Positions 28,612-37,465 of a stretch of DNA of 64,000 bases are shown here, one piece after another. This stretch comes from Methylobacterium nonmethylotrophicum (GTDB lineage: Bacteria > Pseudomonadota > Alphaproteobacteria > Rhizobiales > Beijerinckiaceae): the NCBI RefSeq assembly GCF_004745635.1, contig NZ_SRLB01000007.1, forward strand, positions 246,416-310,415, read 5' to 3'. Under the pieces are notes generated by a model. It was not told the DNA's origin. It saw nothing but the letters and a program-made list of their open reading frames with translations, and did no database searches. Numbering within the stretch: the stretch's first letter is position 1; every line of letters begins with the position of its first letter. A program made the position numbers and the translations under genes.

Positions 28612-28737
28612 GTCGCACCGGCCCGCTGCTCGTTCCGTCGGGCACGGCTCTTAGCACGTCGGCGGCCCGCGCGTCGCTTGACGGCGCGCATCGGCCTGCG
28701 TCAGCTACGCGCCCCTCCACCGATCCGGATCCCTCCC

Positions 28738-29616
28738 TTGCGCGCGGTCGCCGACCTCCTCGACATCCTCGACCTCGAGCCGCTCGAGCAGAACCTCTTC
28801 CGGGGCCGCTCGCCCAAGGATCGCTGGCAGCGGGTCTATGGCGGCCAGGTGATCGGCCAGGCCCTGGTCGCGGCGACCCGCACCGTGCCGCCGGAGCGCC
28901 GGCCGCACTCGCTGCACGGCTACTTCCTCCTCGGCGGCGACCCGAAGGTGCCGATCATCTACGAGGTCGACCGCATCCGCGACGGCCGCAGCTTCACCAC
29001 CCGGCGGGTGGTGGCGATCCAGCACGGACGGCCGATCTTCTCGATGTCGGCCTCCTACCACGTCGAGGAGCCGGGCTTCAGCCACCAGGCCGAGATGCCG
29101 GCGGTGCCGATGCCCGAGGCCCTGCCCGGCGAGGGCGCGCTCAAGGCCTCGGTGATGCCGCGGATGCCAGACCCGGTCCGGGCCTATTTCGAGCGCGAGC
29201 GCCCGATCGAGCTGCGCCCGGTCGAGCTCGCCCGCTACGGCTCCCGCGAGCCCGGGCCGGCGCGCTTCCACGTCTGGATCCGGGCGACCTCGGCCCTGCC
29301 GGACGATCCGGCGATCCACCAGGCGGTGCTCGCCTACGCCTCCGACATGACCCTGCTGGACACGTCCCTGGCGCCCCACGGGCGCACCGTGTTCGAGAGC
29401 ACGATCCAGCCGGCGAGCCTCGACCACGCGCTGTGGTTCCACCGGCCGTTCCGGGCCGACGAGTGGCTGCTCTACGCTCAGGACAGCCCGAGCGCCTCCG
29501 GCGGCTGCGGCTTCTCCCGCGGGCTGATCTTCACCCGCGACGGCACTCTCGTCGCCTCCGTCGCCCAGGAAGGCATGATCCGCGAGAAACGCGTGGCGCC
29601 CGAGCCGGAGGCCTGA
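28738..29616 (+). CDS. tesB: Acyl-CoA thioesterase II
   Basis: 292 aa double hot-dog thioesterase that hydrolyses medium- and long-chain acyl-CoA. Blocks: LEQNLFRGRSPKDRWQRVYG, GGQVIGQALVAATRTV, SLHGYFLLGGD, RDGRSFTTRRVVAIQHG, YASDMTLLDTSL with the catalytic Asp, and SLDHALWFHRPFRADEWLLY. The start appears to be TTG 28738 (then RAVADLLDILDLE); no ATG or GTG lies close by and the family begins here. It is divergent from the UbiH-like gene with 126 bp between. Confidence 0.93.
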   Translation: MRAVADLLDILDLEPLEQNLFRGRSPKDRWQRVYGGQVIGQALVAATRTVPPERRPHSLHGYFLLGGDPKVPIIYEVDRIRDGRSFTTRRVVAIQHGRPIFSMSASYHVEEPGFSHQAEMPAVPMPEALPGEGALKASVMPRMPDPVRAYFERERPIELRPVELARYGSREPGPARFHVWIRATSALPDDPAIHQAVLAYASDMTLLDTSLAPHGRTVFESTIQPASLDHALWFHRPFRADEWLLYAQDSPSASGGCGFSRGLIFTRDGTLVASVAQEGMIREKRVAPEPEA

Positions 29617-29671
29617 GCGGCAAACTGCATTCTTTTTGATCACCTGATGATTTTTTGATCTGCATTGCCGC
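29617..29671. promoter_or_regulatory. AT-rich inverted repeat with TTTTTGATC direct repeats, after tesB
   Basis: Outer arms GCGGCAA (29617-29623) and TTGCCGC (29665-29671), plus inner TGCA pairs, enclose about 31 bp of AT-rich DNA. That DNA contains TTTTTGATC twice, 19 bp apart (29633-29641 and 29652-29660). It may be the tesB terminator, or an upstream activator region for glnK, whose sigma-54-like promoter lies 70 bp further on. It is not a canonical NtrC site. Confidence 0.4.
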
Positions 29672-29742
29672 CGTGAGCGGCTTCAATATCCGCAATCGGC
29701 CCAGGAACCGGGCAGCTTGTCCGTAGGTCCGGGACCGGTCCG

Positions 29743-29757
29743 TGGCACGTTCCTTGA
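29743..29757 (+). promoter_or_regulatory. Sigma-54-type promoter of glnK-amtB
   Basis: TGGCACGTTCCTTGA keeps the -24 box TGGCACG and the 10-bp GG-to-GC spacing of RpoN promoters, with GA in place of GC at -12. It lies 111 bp before glnK. NtrC/RpoN control of glnK-amtB under nitrogen limitation is well known in this group. The non-consensus -12 base makes it a candidate rather than a certainty. Confidence 0.6.
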
Positions 29758-30207
<450 letters not shown>

Positions 30208-30290
30208 GGGCGGACCCCGCGCGGGACCACGACGCCCCGCGACCTCTTCCGTCACGTCATTGCTTTGAATCGATCGGGAGTTCCTCTTCC

Positions 30291-31793
30291 ATGAAGCTTC
30301 GCAACGTCCTGGCTCTGGGCCTGGGAGGCGCCGCGCTGGCGCTGGTCCTGGTGGAGCCGTCCCTGGCGCAGACGCCGACCGTCGAGGCGGCGCCTGCCGC
30401 CGCGGCGGCACCGGTGCCCAACAAGGGCGACACCGCCTGGATGCTGATCTCGTCCGCGCTGGTGCTGCTGATGTCGGTGCCCGGGCTCGCCCTGTTCTAC
30501 GGCGGCCTGGTGCGCACCAAGAACATGCTGTCGCTCCTGACCCAGGTCTTCGCGATCGTCAGCCTCGCCTGCATCATCTGGGTCTTCTTCGGCTACAGCC
30601 TCGCCTTCACCAATGGCGGCGGGCTCAACGACTTCGTGGGCGGCTTCTCGAAGGCGTTCCTGCGCGGCGTCGACGCGAACGCCACCGTCGCCACCTTCTC
30701 GAACGGCGTCGTCATCCCCGAATACGTCTATGTCTGCTTCCAGATGACGTTCGCGATGATCACCCCGGCGCTGATCGTCGGCGCCTTCGCGGAGCGGATG
30801 AAGTTCTCGGCGCTGCTGCTGTTCTGCACGCTGTGGCTGATCTTCATCTACTTCCCGATGGCGCACATGGTCTGGTACTGGGGCGGCCCCGACGCGGTCG
30901 GCAACGCCGCCAAGGCGCTGGCCGCGGCCACCGACGAGGCGGCCAAGAAGTCGGCCCAGGACGCGCTCGACGCCGTCAATGCCGATGCCGGCCTGCTGTT
31001 CAAGTGGGGCGCCCTCGACTTCGCGGGCGGCACCGTGGTGCACATCAACGCGGGCATCGCCGGCATCGTCGGCTGCCTGATGATCGGCAAGCGCATCGGC
31101 TACGGCCGCGACCTGCTCGCCCCGCACTCGCTCACCATGACGATGATCGGCGCCTCGCTGCTCTGGGTCGGCTGGTTCGGCTTCAACGCCGGCTCCAACC
31201 TCGAGGCCAACGGCTCGGCGGCGCTCGCGATGATCAACACCTTCGTGGCCACCGCGGCGGCCGGCCTGTCGTGGCTCCTCGTCGAGTGGGCCGCCAAGGG
31301 CAAGCCCTCGCTGCTCGGCATGCTCTCGGGCGCGGTCGCCGGCCTCGTCGCCGTCACCCCGGCCTGCGGCTTCGCCGGCCCGATGGGCTCGATCGTCCTC
31401 GGCCTCGTCGCCGGCGCCGTCTGCTTCGTGATGTGCTCGACCGTCAAGAACGCGCTCGGCTACGACGACTCCCTCGACGTCTTCGGCGTGCACTGCGTCG
31501 GCGGCATCATCGGGGCGCTCGCCACCGGCATCCTGGTCAACCCGGCGCTCGGCGGGGTCGGCATCCCCGACTATTCCACCAAGCCCGGCGAGCTGGTGGC
31601 CGCGGCCTACGAGTTCGGCCCGGCCTTCCTGTCCCAGGCCAAGGCGGTCGGCTTCACCATCCTGTGGTCGGGCATCGGCTCGGCGATCCTCTACAAGATC
31701 GTCGACGTGGTGGTCGGCCTGCGGGTGACCCAGGACGAGGAGCGCGAGGGCCTCGACCTCGCCGATCACGGCGAGCGGGCCTACAACTACTGA
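30291..31793 (+). CDS. amtB: Ammonium transporter
   Basis: 500 aa. A cleavable signal-like N-terminus (LGLGGAALALVLVEPSLAQ) is followed by 11 predicted membrane helices. Conserved Amt blocks: AWMLISSALVLLMSVPGLAL with FYGGLVRTKN, DFAGGTVVHINAG (pore His), WVGWFGFNAGSNLEANG, and DVFGVHCVGGIIGALATG (second pore His). It takes up ammonium at the inner membrane and is gated by GlnK. It is longer than E. coli AmtB through a Pro/Ala linker after the signal and an extra stretch of about 25 residues (NAAKALAAATDEAAKKSAQ) in an extramembrane loop. Confidence 0.97.
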   Translation: MKLRNVLALGLGGAALALVLVEPSLAQTPTVEAAPAAAAAPVPNKGDTAWMLISSALVLLMSVPGLALFYGGLVRTKNMLSLLTQVFAIVSLACIIWVFFGYSLAFTNGGGLNDFVGGFSKAFLRGVDANATVATFSNGVVIPEYVYVCFQMTFAMITPALIVGAFAERMKFSALLLFCTLWLIFIYFPMAHMVWYWGGPDAVGNAAKALAAATDEAAKKSAQDALDAVNADAGLLFKWGALDFAGGTVVHINAGIAGIVGCLMIGKRIGYGRDLLAPHSLTMTMIGASLLWVGWFGFNAGSNLEANGSAALAMINTFVATAAAGLSWLLVEWAAKGKPSLLGMLSGAVAGLVAVTPACGFAGPMGSIVLGLVAGAVCFVMCSTVKNALGYDDSLDVFGVHCVGGIIGALATGILVNPALGGVGIPDYSTKPGELVAAAYEFGPAFLSQAKAVGFTILWSGIGSAILYKIVDVVVGLRVTQDEEREGLDLADHGERAYNY

Positions 31794-31840
31794 GATCCGG
31801 CCGGGGCGGCCTCGCCCCGGCTGCATCGGAGATCAAGACA

Positions 31841-31870
31841 AGCCCCGGTGCAGCCGCACCGGGGCTTTTT
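31841..31870 (+). terminator. Rho-independent terminator of glnK-amtB
   Basis: A perfect 11-bp stem (31841-31851 with 31856-31866) with loop AGCC runs directly into TTTTT, 47 bp after the amtB stop. It is one of the clearest terminators in the window. The intron relic begins 8 bp behind it. Confidence 0.9.
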
Positions 31871-31877
31871 CGCGTTT

Positions 31878-32211
31878 GTGCGCCCAGCATGGGCGCGTTC
31901 TTGAGGGTGGAAGTCCCTCCGTGAGCGGGTCACGGCGAGCGACGTGATGCGCAACTGCGGAAGGGTGACCGACCGAGGAGAGGAAGCGTGGAGCGCACCT
32001 GCGGGCCGATGAACAAGAACCGGATAGAAGGCGACGCTGAGCAGGGCGAGCGGGCCAAGGACCGCGAAGCTCTCGTGATCGAGGCGAGGCGGCGTAGATC
32101 CGGCGGTCGTGCAGGGACGGAACGCGGTCTTACCTCGGGAGATCTCGCCTCGCGCCTGAAAGGGCGACGGCCTCGCGCCGGAGCGCGAAGTCAGCCGAGG
32201 TGGAGCCGTGT
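31878..32211 (+). mobile_element. Group II intron relic (5' ribozyme part, no reverse transcriptase)
   Basis: The 5' boundary GTGCGCCCAGCATGGGCG fits the GUGYG start of bacterial group II introns, followed by a domain I-like AGGGTGGAAGTCCCTCC hairpin. Near 32187-32200 comes GCGAAGTCAGCCGAGG, the conserved stretch that usually precedes the intron-encoded protein. A 9-nt GAGCCGTGT at 32203-32211 looks like the 5' strand of domain V, after which similarity stops. There is no reverse transcriptase frame and no complete domain V/VI, so it should not splice or move. Recognition is from memory of such introns; a covariance search would settle it. Confidence 0.65.
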
Positions 32212-32227
32212 CGGAGCCGGGCGGCCC

Positions 32228-32767
32228 CTACGGCGCGCCCTGCGCCTCGGCCGCCGTCGCGGCGTGCATCTCCTTGACCTTCTGGCTCAGCCAGAACGAG
32301 TAGCCGACGCTGGTATTCTCGATCAGCGCGGCGGTGCTGGTGACGTAGGTCGCCGTCAGGTCGCCGCACTGGCCGACGAGGTTGAGCTCCTGCTCCATGA
32401 TCTTCGACAGGGTGTTGGCGCTGCGCAGCGACAGCGCCCCCTCGACGATCCGCATCATCCCGGCGCGCCAGTCCTGGTCGATCTTCCAGAGCTGGCGCAC
32501 GAAGGCGGCCTGCATCGCGGAGAGCTCGCCGATAACGTCCGGGGTCGGGCGCGCGGACAGGAGCTCCACCGTGGCGACCGCGTTGGTGGCGCTGCGCGCC
32601 GCGATCGCGTTGACGAGCGCGGTGCGCCGCAGGGGCACCTCCGCGCCGGCCGGCACGACGGCGGCGGCCGTTTCCGGCACACGCTCGGTCGCGGTCAGGG
32701 CCGTCTGGACGAAGGCGGCGAGCGGCAGGGCGACGATGGGCTCGGGCGGGGTGGTCTGCGACGTCAT
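32228..32767 (-). CDS. Phasin-like protein
   Basis: 179 aa, predicted largely helical with Ala-rich amphipathic segments (VEGALSLRSANTLSKIMEQE, LNLVGQCGDLTATYVTSTAA) and no membrane span. This fits the PHB-granule phasin style but lacks a motif that proves it. It lies 11 bp downstream of the PHB depolymerase gene on the same strand, which supports a granule-associated role. The start is ATG 32767 (MTSQTTPPEP); an ATG 15 nt upstream is possible. Confidence 0.6.
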   Translation of the reverse strand: MTSQTTPPEPIVALPLAAFVQTALTATERVPETAAAVVPAGAEVPLRRTALVNAIAARSATNAVATVELLSARPTPDVIGELSAMQAAFVRQLWKIDQDWRAGMMRIVEGALSLRSANTLSKIMEQELNLVGQCGDLTATYVTSTAALIENTSVGYSFWLSQKVKEMHAATAAEAQGAP

Positions 32768-32778
32768 CGCGAAGCTCC

Positions 32779-33852
32779 TCATCTGTCGTCGCCGGTGAGG
32801 CGGGCCAGCATGCGGTGGATGGCCCTGATCTGGATCGCGTTCTGCGAATAATAGTCGGGATTGCGGGGCGTCGGCGAGCTGTAGCCCCACCAGTCCCAGC
32901 ACCCGTCGGGGTTCTGCAGCGCGCCGCCGTCGCTGCCCTCCGCCTGCGGGTAGAGCACGATGATGTCGTTGGTCTCGGCGATCTCGTTGTAGCCGGTGGT
33001 GGTGATGTAGCGGTTGCCGTAGGGCGGCTGGTTGGCGGTGTCGGGCAGGCCCCGGACGTAGTTGACGTAATTGTAGCCCTGCTTGCAGCCGTGCAGCGCG
33101 ATGTGCACCCGGGCCGCCTCGCCCGCCAGCACCCCCGACGGCACGTAGGCGTAGCCGAACTCGCTCATGCTCGCGCGCCTCTCGCCGTCGAAGAACTCGC
33201 GCTGGTCGAAGCGGATCAGCCGACCGGCCGGGTGCTCCGCCGGCGGGTTCAGATCGCCGTAGATGTGCCGCAGGATCGCGTGCGACTGCATGAACCGGCC
33301 GTTGTTGATGTAGGGCGGGCGGTTCGCCGCGAGGGGCGAATCCTCGAGGTTGTCGGTGATGATCGCGTGGCCGGCATCGACGTCGCCGTCGTACAGGATG
33401 TCCTGCGGCCTGACCCCGAGGCGCGCGTAGAAGTCGCGCGTGCGCCCGACGACGGCCGGAGAGACGACGCAGTCGGAGCGCCCGCTGAAGATGTAGAGCC
33501 GCTGGCCCGCGAGGCCGTCGAGCGGATCGATCAGCCGGTCCCGCTCGACCTCCCGGGCCAGCCCGACGAGGTCGTCGACGTTCGGGGCCATCGCGGGGAT
33601 GAGGGGGTTCATCCCGATGGCCAGCGCGCCCAGCGTGAAGGCGTCGGCCGCCAGGAGCGCGCCGCCCCGGTACGATTCGGCGCTGCGATAGGGCCCGCCC
33701 GCGATGATGCCGGCGCCGACGAATTGGCGCGAATGGGCGATGTGCAGCTGCACCGTCATGAAGGCCCCGGACGACAGGCCGGAAATCGAATGCTGACCTT
33801 GCCGGACGGGGTAGTCCGTCAGCCGCTCCGCCCTCTGGCTCGCATAGACCAT
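32779..33852 (-). CDS. Poly(3-hydroxybutyrate) depolymerase family esterase
   Basis: 357 aa alpha/beta hydrolase of the PHB-depolymerase esterase group. The nucleophile elbow is SGLSSGAFMTVQLH (GxSxG). The binding-region block is VHIALHGCKQGYNYV, the Trp-rich end is GCWDWWGYSS, and candidate triad residues are in GDVDAGHAI. No signal peptide is seen, so it is probably intracellular or exported in another way. Start 33852 (MVYASQRAE) is preferred because AGGGGCGAGGAC lies upstream; ATG 33870 and 33894 are alternatives. It probably mobilises PHB and is linked to the phasin-like gene. Confidence 0.85.
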   Translation of the reverse strand: MVYASQRAERLTDYPVRQGQHSISGLSSGAFMTVQLHIAHSRQFVGAGIIAGGPYRSAESYRGGALLAADAFTLGALAIGMNPLIPAMAPNVDDLVGLAREVERDRLIDPLDGLAGQRLYIFSGRSDCVVSPAVVGRTRDFYARLGVRPQDILYDGDVDAGHAIITDNLEDSPLAANRPPYINNGRFMQSHAILRHIYGDLNPPAEHPAGRLIRFDQREFFDGERRASMSEFGYAYVPSGVLAGEAARVHIALHGCKQGYNYVNYVRGLPDTANQPPYGNRYITTTGYNEIAETNDIIVLYPQAEGSDGGALQNPDGCWDWWGYSSPTPRNPDYYSQNAIQIRAIHRMLARLTGDDR

Positions 33853-34305
33853 GTCCTCGCCCCTCGACATGCCGTGTCGCCCGGGATGGCGCAACGTCCC
33901 GGAATCGGCCGGACCAGATCACGCAGACTATGATCTCGCAAGAGCTAAAAGACCATGAAATGATTTTTTGCATTCGTGAAAACATCCACCTACCGCTGAG
34001 AAGGGACAGGTCGCCCCGGACCGGAATTTAGCTTATCCTTTCGAGATCGTGGGCGTGCATCGGAATGGATTGGCGCGGGGATATCCTGCATTGCCGACCG
34101 CGATAGGCCGAGCGGTTGCCGGGACGGTTTGCCCGGACCCGCCCGACTGCGCACGCAAACGTGAAGCCGGGCCGAATTTCGCCACGGTTGAGGCTTAGCG
34201 CTGGCGAACAACCCCGCGCGGGGACCCGGTAACCGTTCGTTGACGGTTTTCGGCAACCTTGCGTTCACCATGGCGGCCACGCGGCCCGGGCGAGGATGAG
34301 GGATC
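33853..34305. other. Divergent intergenic region, no gene seen
   Basis: 453 bp between the divergent depolymerase and DUF882 genes. The part 33930-33990 is AT-rich (GAAATGATTTTTTGCATTCG) and is the probable promoter zone of the depolymerase gene. I see no coding frame worth reporting. Confidence 0.4.
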
Positions 34306-35892
34306 GTGCGAGCGCTCAAGCGTGCCGGCCGCGGGGCGGCCGACCCGGCCCAGGACTCCTGCTCTTCCGGATCCCGCTCCTGCCGGCGCGGGGCGCTGGC
34401 GCTCCTCGCCTGCGTGACGGCGGTTCTCGGCTCGACCAGCGGCACCCAGGACGCGGTCGCCAACGGCGACACCCGCACGATCGCGATCTTCCACGAGCAC
34501 ACCAAGGAGAGCGCCGCGATCACGTTCAAGCGGGACGGGCGCTACGACCGGGCGGCGCTGGAGCAGCTGAACTGGCTCCTGCGCGACTGGCGCATCGACG
34601 AGCCGACCAAGATGGACCCGCGCCTGTTCGACGTGGTGTGGGAGGCCCACCGGGCCGTCGGCTCCCAGGACGCGGTCCACGTCGTCTCGGCCTACCGCTC
34701 GCCCCAGACCAATGCCGCCCTGCGCCGGCGCTCCCGCGCGGTGGCCGAGCACAGCCAGCACATGCTCGGCAAGGCGATGGACTTCTACCTCGCCGACGTC
34801 TCGATCGACCGGATCCGGGCGATCGGCATGCAGATGCAGCGCGGCGGCGTCGGCTGGTACCCGCAGGCCAATAGCCCCTTCGTCCATCTCGACGTCGGCT
34901 CCGTGCGCTCCTGGCCGCGGATGAGCTACGACCAGCTCGCCCGCCTGTTTCCCGACGGCCGCACCGTCCATCTGCCGGCCGACGGCCGGCCGATGCCGGG
35001 CTACGAGGTCGCCAAGGCGGAGATCCTGGCCCGCGGCGGCAGCGTGATGGGCGTGAGCCAGGCGATCGCGGCGGCGGACGAGGAGGACAGCCCGAACGTC
35101 GTCGGCCAGTTCTTCGCGATGCTGTTCGGCGCGAAGCCCGCCGCCCCGCCGCCTGCCCCCGTGGTCCTGGCCGGGCGCGCGGGCCGGGTCCGCCCGGTCG
35201 CGCTCGCCAGCGTCCCGCCGGAGGATGCCGGCACCCGCACGGTCCTCGCCTACGCCGATGCCGGCCCGGCCGTCAGCCCGGCCGCCCTGCTGCCGCAGGC
35301 CGCCCCTCGCCCGGTCCCGGTGCGCCCGGCGCCCGAGCCCGCGCCGCCGCCGGAGGCCGCCGCACCGGCCGCGCCCGTCGTGCCGGAGGCCAGCGCCGTC
35401 GAGCCGGGTACGCCGGCCGCGCCGGCCAAGGTCGCGACGTCTCTCGCGCCGCCTCCCCTGCCGCCCCGGCGCCCGTCGGAATTCGCCGCTCTCGCGGAGG
35501 CGCTCGTCGCCGTGCCGCTGCCCCCCGTGCGGCCCGGCTCGGTGCAGATCGCCTCGGCCGATGCCGACCCGGCGGTGCTCGGCGCCATGCTGCAGCCCCG
35601 GCCGAAGCCCGCCGCCCCGTCGCCCGCCGGGACGCCGGCCTCCGCCGCGGGCTCGGCGGCTGCCGCCGACCCGAAGGCGCAGTTGCGCGCCCTGTTCACC
35701 GCCGCGGCGGCCGCCCCCCAGGCCGGCAGCGGCGCCCCGGTGCACGTGGCGCAGCGGGCCAGCCGCGGCGCCCCGCCGGCCGGCCTCTTGGCCGCGCCCG
35801 CGGGGGCGGTCGCCACCCGCTTCCAGGCCGGCACGGCCGAGGACGCGCCGGGTGCCGGCCGCTTCAGCGGACCGGCGGTCGGGCGGCGCTGA
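34306..35892 (+). CDS. DUF882 (YcbK/MepK-like) M15-type peptidase with long C-terminal tail
   Basis: 528 aa from GTG 34306, with GAGGATGAGGG upstream. The N-terminal membrane or signal segment (GALALLACVTAVLGSTSG) is followed by the DUF882 domain at about residues 55-225. Zinc-ligand candidates: EHSQHMLGKAMDFYL (His and Asp) and SPFVHLDVGSVRSWPRM (His). E. coli MepK of this family cuts 3-3 peptidoglycan cross-links; the same role here is inference. Residues about 250-528 are a disordered Pro/Ala tail that ends in FSGPAVGRR. No cell-wall partner is adjacent. Confidence 0.85.
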   Translation: MRALKRAGRGAADPAQDSCSSGSRSCRRGALALLACVTAVLGSTSGTQDAVANGDTRTIAIFHEHTKESAAITFKRDGRYDRAALEQLNWLLRDWRIDEPTKMDPRLFDVVWEAHRAVGSQDAVHVVSAYRSPQTNAALRRRSRAVAEHSQHMLGKAMDFYLADVSIDRIRAIGMQMQRGGVGWYPQANSPFVHLDVGSVRSWPRMSYDQLARLFPDGRTVHLPADGRPMPGYEVAKAEILARGGSVMGVSQAIAAADEEDSPNVVGQFFAMLFGAKPAAPPPAPVVLAGRAGRVRPVALASVPPEDAGTRTVLAYADAGPAVSPAALLPQAAPRPVPVRPAPEPAPPPEAAAPAAPVVPEASAVEPGTPAAPAKVATSLAPPPLPPRRPSEFAALAEALVAVPLPPVRPGSVQIASADADPAVLGAMLQPRPKPAAPSPAGTPASAAGSAAAADPKAQLRALFTAAAAAPQAGSGAPVHVAQRASRGAPPAGLLAAPAGAVATRFQAGTAEDAPGAGRFSGPAVGRR

Positions 35893-35974
35893 GCGCCCGT
35901 CCGAACGAGCCATTCTGCGACATGCGCATCTCCCATCCCCCATCCCCGCGCCCGTCCGGTGCCGAGGGCCCGCG

Positions 35975-36619
35975 ATGAACTGGGTCGAGGCGAACTGGGT
36001 CGAGGCCATCGGGTATCTCGGCACCGGGCTCACCATCGCGTCGACCGCGATGAGCACCATGATCCCGCTGCGGATCGTGTCGATCCTCGCCAGCGTGGCA
36101 GTGCTGACCTACGGGCTCCTGACCGGCAGCATGCCGGTGGTGCTGACCGAGGCGATCCAGATCCCGTTCAACGCCTGGCGCCTCTACCAGATGGTCCGGT
36201 TGGTGCGCGACGTCGAGCGGGCGGCGGATGGCGACCTCTCCCTCGACTGGCTCAAGCCTTTCGGCGAGTCCCGGCGTTTCGCGGCCGGCCAGGTGCTGTT
36301 CCGCAAGGGCGACCCCGCCGCCGAGATGTTCCTGATCGAGAGCGGGTGCTTCCGCATCGAGGAGCTCGGCATCGACATCCGGCCCGGCGCCATCGTGGGC
36401 GAGCTCGGCATGCTCTCTCCCGGCAACCTGCGCACCGGCACCCTGGTCTGCGTCGAGCCCGGCTTCGCCCTCGGGGTGGCCTACGCGGACGTCAAGCAGC
36501 TCTACTACCAGAACCCGGAATTCGGCTTCTACTTCCTGAAGCTGACGAGCGAGCGCCTCTTTCAGGCGGCGCAGGTCTCCCGTCCGGCGGCGGTGCCGAC
36601 CGGCACCGAGGTGCTCTGA
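35975..36619 (+). CDS. Membrane protein with cyclic-nucleotide-binding domain (Popeye-like layout)
   Basis: 214 aa. About three short hydrophobic helices at residues 10-66 (GYLGTGLTIASTAMSTMIP, LRIVSILASVAVLTYGLLTG, MPVVLTEAIQIPFNAWRLY) are followed by a cNMP-binding beta-roll at about 85-200 (FAAGQVLFRKGDPAAEMFLI, PGAIVGELGMLSPGNLRTGT). There is no DNA-binding domain. The order, membrane helices then CRP-like domain, is that of POPDC/Popeye proteins. The N-terminus carries an exact peptide duplication (NWVEA-NWVEA) from a 15-bp near-perfect repeat. It is 82 bp behind the DUF882 gene. Confidence 0.8.
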   Translation: MNWVEANWVEAIGYLGTGLTIASTAMSTMIPLRIVSILASVAVLTYGLLTGSMPVVLTEAIQIPFNAWRLYQMVRLVRDVERAADGDLSLDWLKPFGESRRFAAGQVLFRKGDPAAEMFLIESGCFRIEELGIDIRPGAIVGELGMLSPGNLRTGTLVCVEPGFALGVAYADVKQLYYQNPEFGFYFLKLTSERLFQAAQVSRPAAVPTGTEVL

Positions 36620-36670
36620 GCCCCCGCGTCGCCCCGGGACCCAGCAGGTCTCCCCGGGGTCGCAGGCAGG

Positions 36671-37465
36671 TCAGGTCCCGGGAAATCGCGGCGGCCGCTT
36701 CGCGATGAACGCCGCGACGCCCTCGCGGAAATCGGGCGAAGCCGCACAGGCGAGGAAGCTCTCGGCCTCCGCCGCGAGCTGATCGGGGAAGCTCCGCGCG
36801 AAGGAGGCGCGGAGCAGGCGCTTCATTGCCCCGCAGGCGACGAGGGAGCCGGCCGCGAGGCGCTCGGCCAGGGCCTCGACCGCGGCGGGAAATTCGTCGG
36901 CCGGCACGACGCGGTTGACGAGGGAGAGGCGCTGCGCCTCGGCGGCGTCGATCACCGGGTTGAGGAGCGCGATCTCCATCGCCTTGCGCAGGCCCACCAC
37001 CCGTGGCAGCGAACAGCTCGCCCCGCCATCGGCGGAGGTGCCCAGCCGCGTATAGGCGAGGGTCAGGCGCGCGTCGTCGGCCGCGATCACGAGGTCGGCG
37101 GCCAGCATCAGGCTGACGCCGGCGCCCGCCACCGCGCCGTGGATCGCGGCCAGCACCGGCTTGTCGCAGGTTGCGAGGATCTGGAGCGCCTCGTGCAAAG
37201 CCGCGATGATGGCGGCGATCCGGTCCTCGGCCGCGGCGCCGTCGGCCAGGAAGGTCGCGACGTCGCCGCCCGCCATGAAGGCGCGCCCGGCGCCCCGCAT
37301 CACCACGACCCGGACCGCCTCGTCGGCCGCCGCCGTCCGGACGGCGGCGAGAAAAAGGTCTGCCGTCGCGAGATCGAGCGCGTTCAGCACCGCCGGCCGG
37401 TCGAAGGTCAGGAATGCCGCGGCACCGCGGCGCTCGACGCGGAGCGACACGGCGTCACCGGACAC
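36671..37465 (-). CDS. Enoyl-CoA hydratase/isomerase family protein
   Basis: 264 aa crotonase fold. The oxyanion-hole segments are GRAFMAGGDVATF and IHGAVAGAGVSLMLAADLVI, and TRLGTSADGGASCSLPRVVG is the usual third block with an Asp/Gly change at the position of the common catalytic Glu. Start GTG 37465 is chosen because GGAGGACGCCC lies directly upstream, and it overlaps the end of the ligase gene by 11 nt. Last gene of a ligase-hydratase pair; probably beta-oxidation-like degradation of an acid taken up from outside. Confidence 0.88.
   Translation of the reverse strand: MSGDAVSLRVERRGAAAFLTFDRPAVLNALDLATADLFLAAVRTAAADEAVRVVVMRGAGRAFMAGGDVATFLADGAAAEDRIAAIIAALHEALQILATCDKPVLAAIHGAVAGAGVSLMLAADLVIAADDARLTLAYTRLGTSADGGASCSLPRVVGLRKAMEIALLNPVIDAAEAQRLSLVNRVVPADEFPAAVEALAERLAAGSLVACGAMKRLLRASFARSFPDQLAAEAESFLACAASPDFREGVAAFIAKRPPRFPGT

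Noticed and set aside
29640..29700. NtrC-binding site upstream of glnK
   Set aside because: No TGCACY-N5-GGTGCA-like palindrome could be found; only the AT-rich TTTTTGATC repeats are present.
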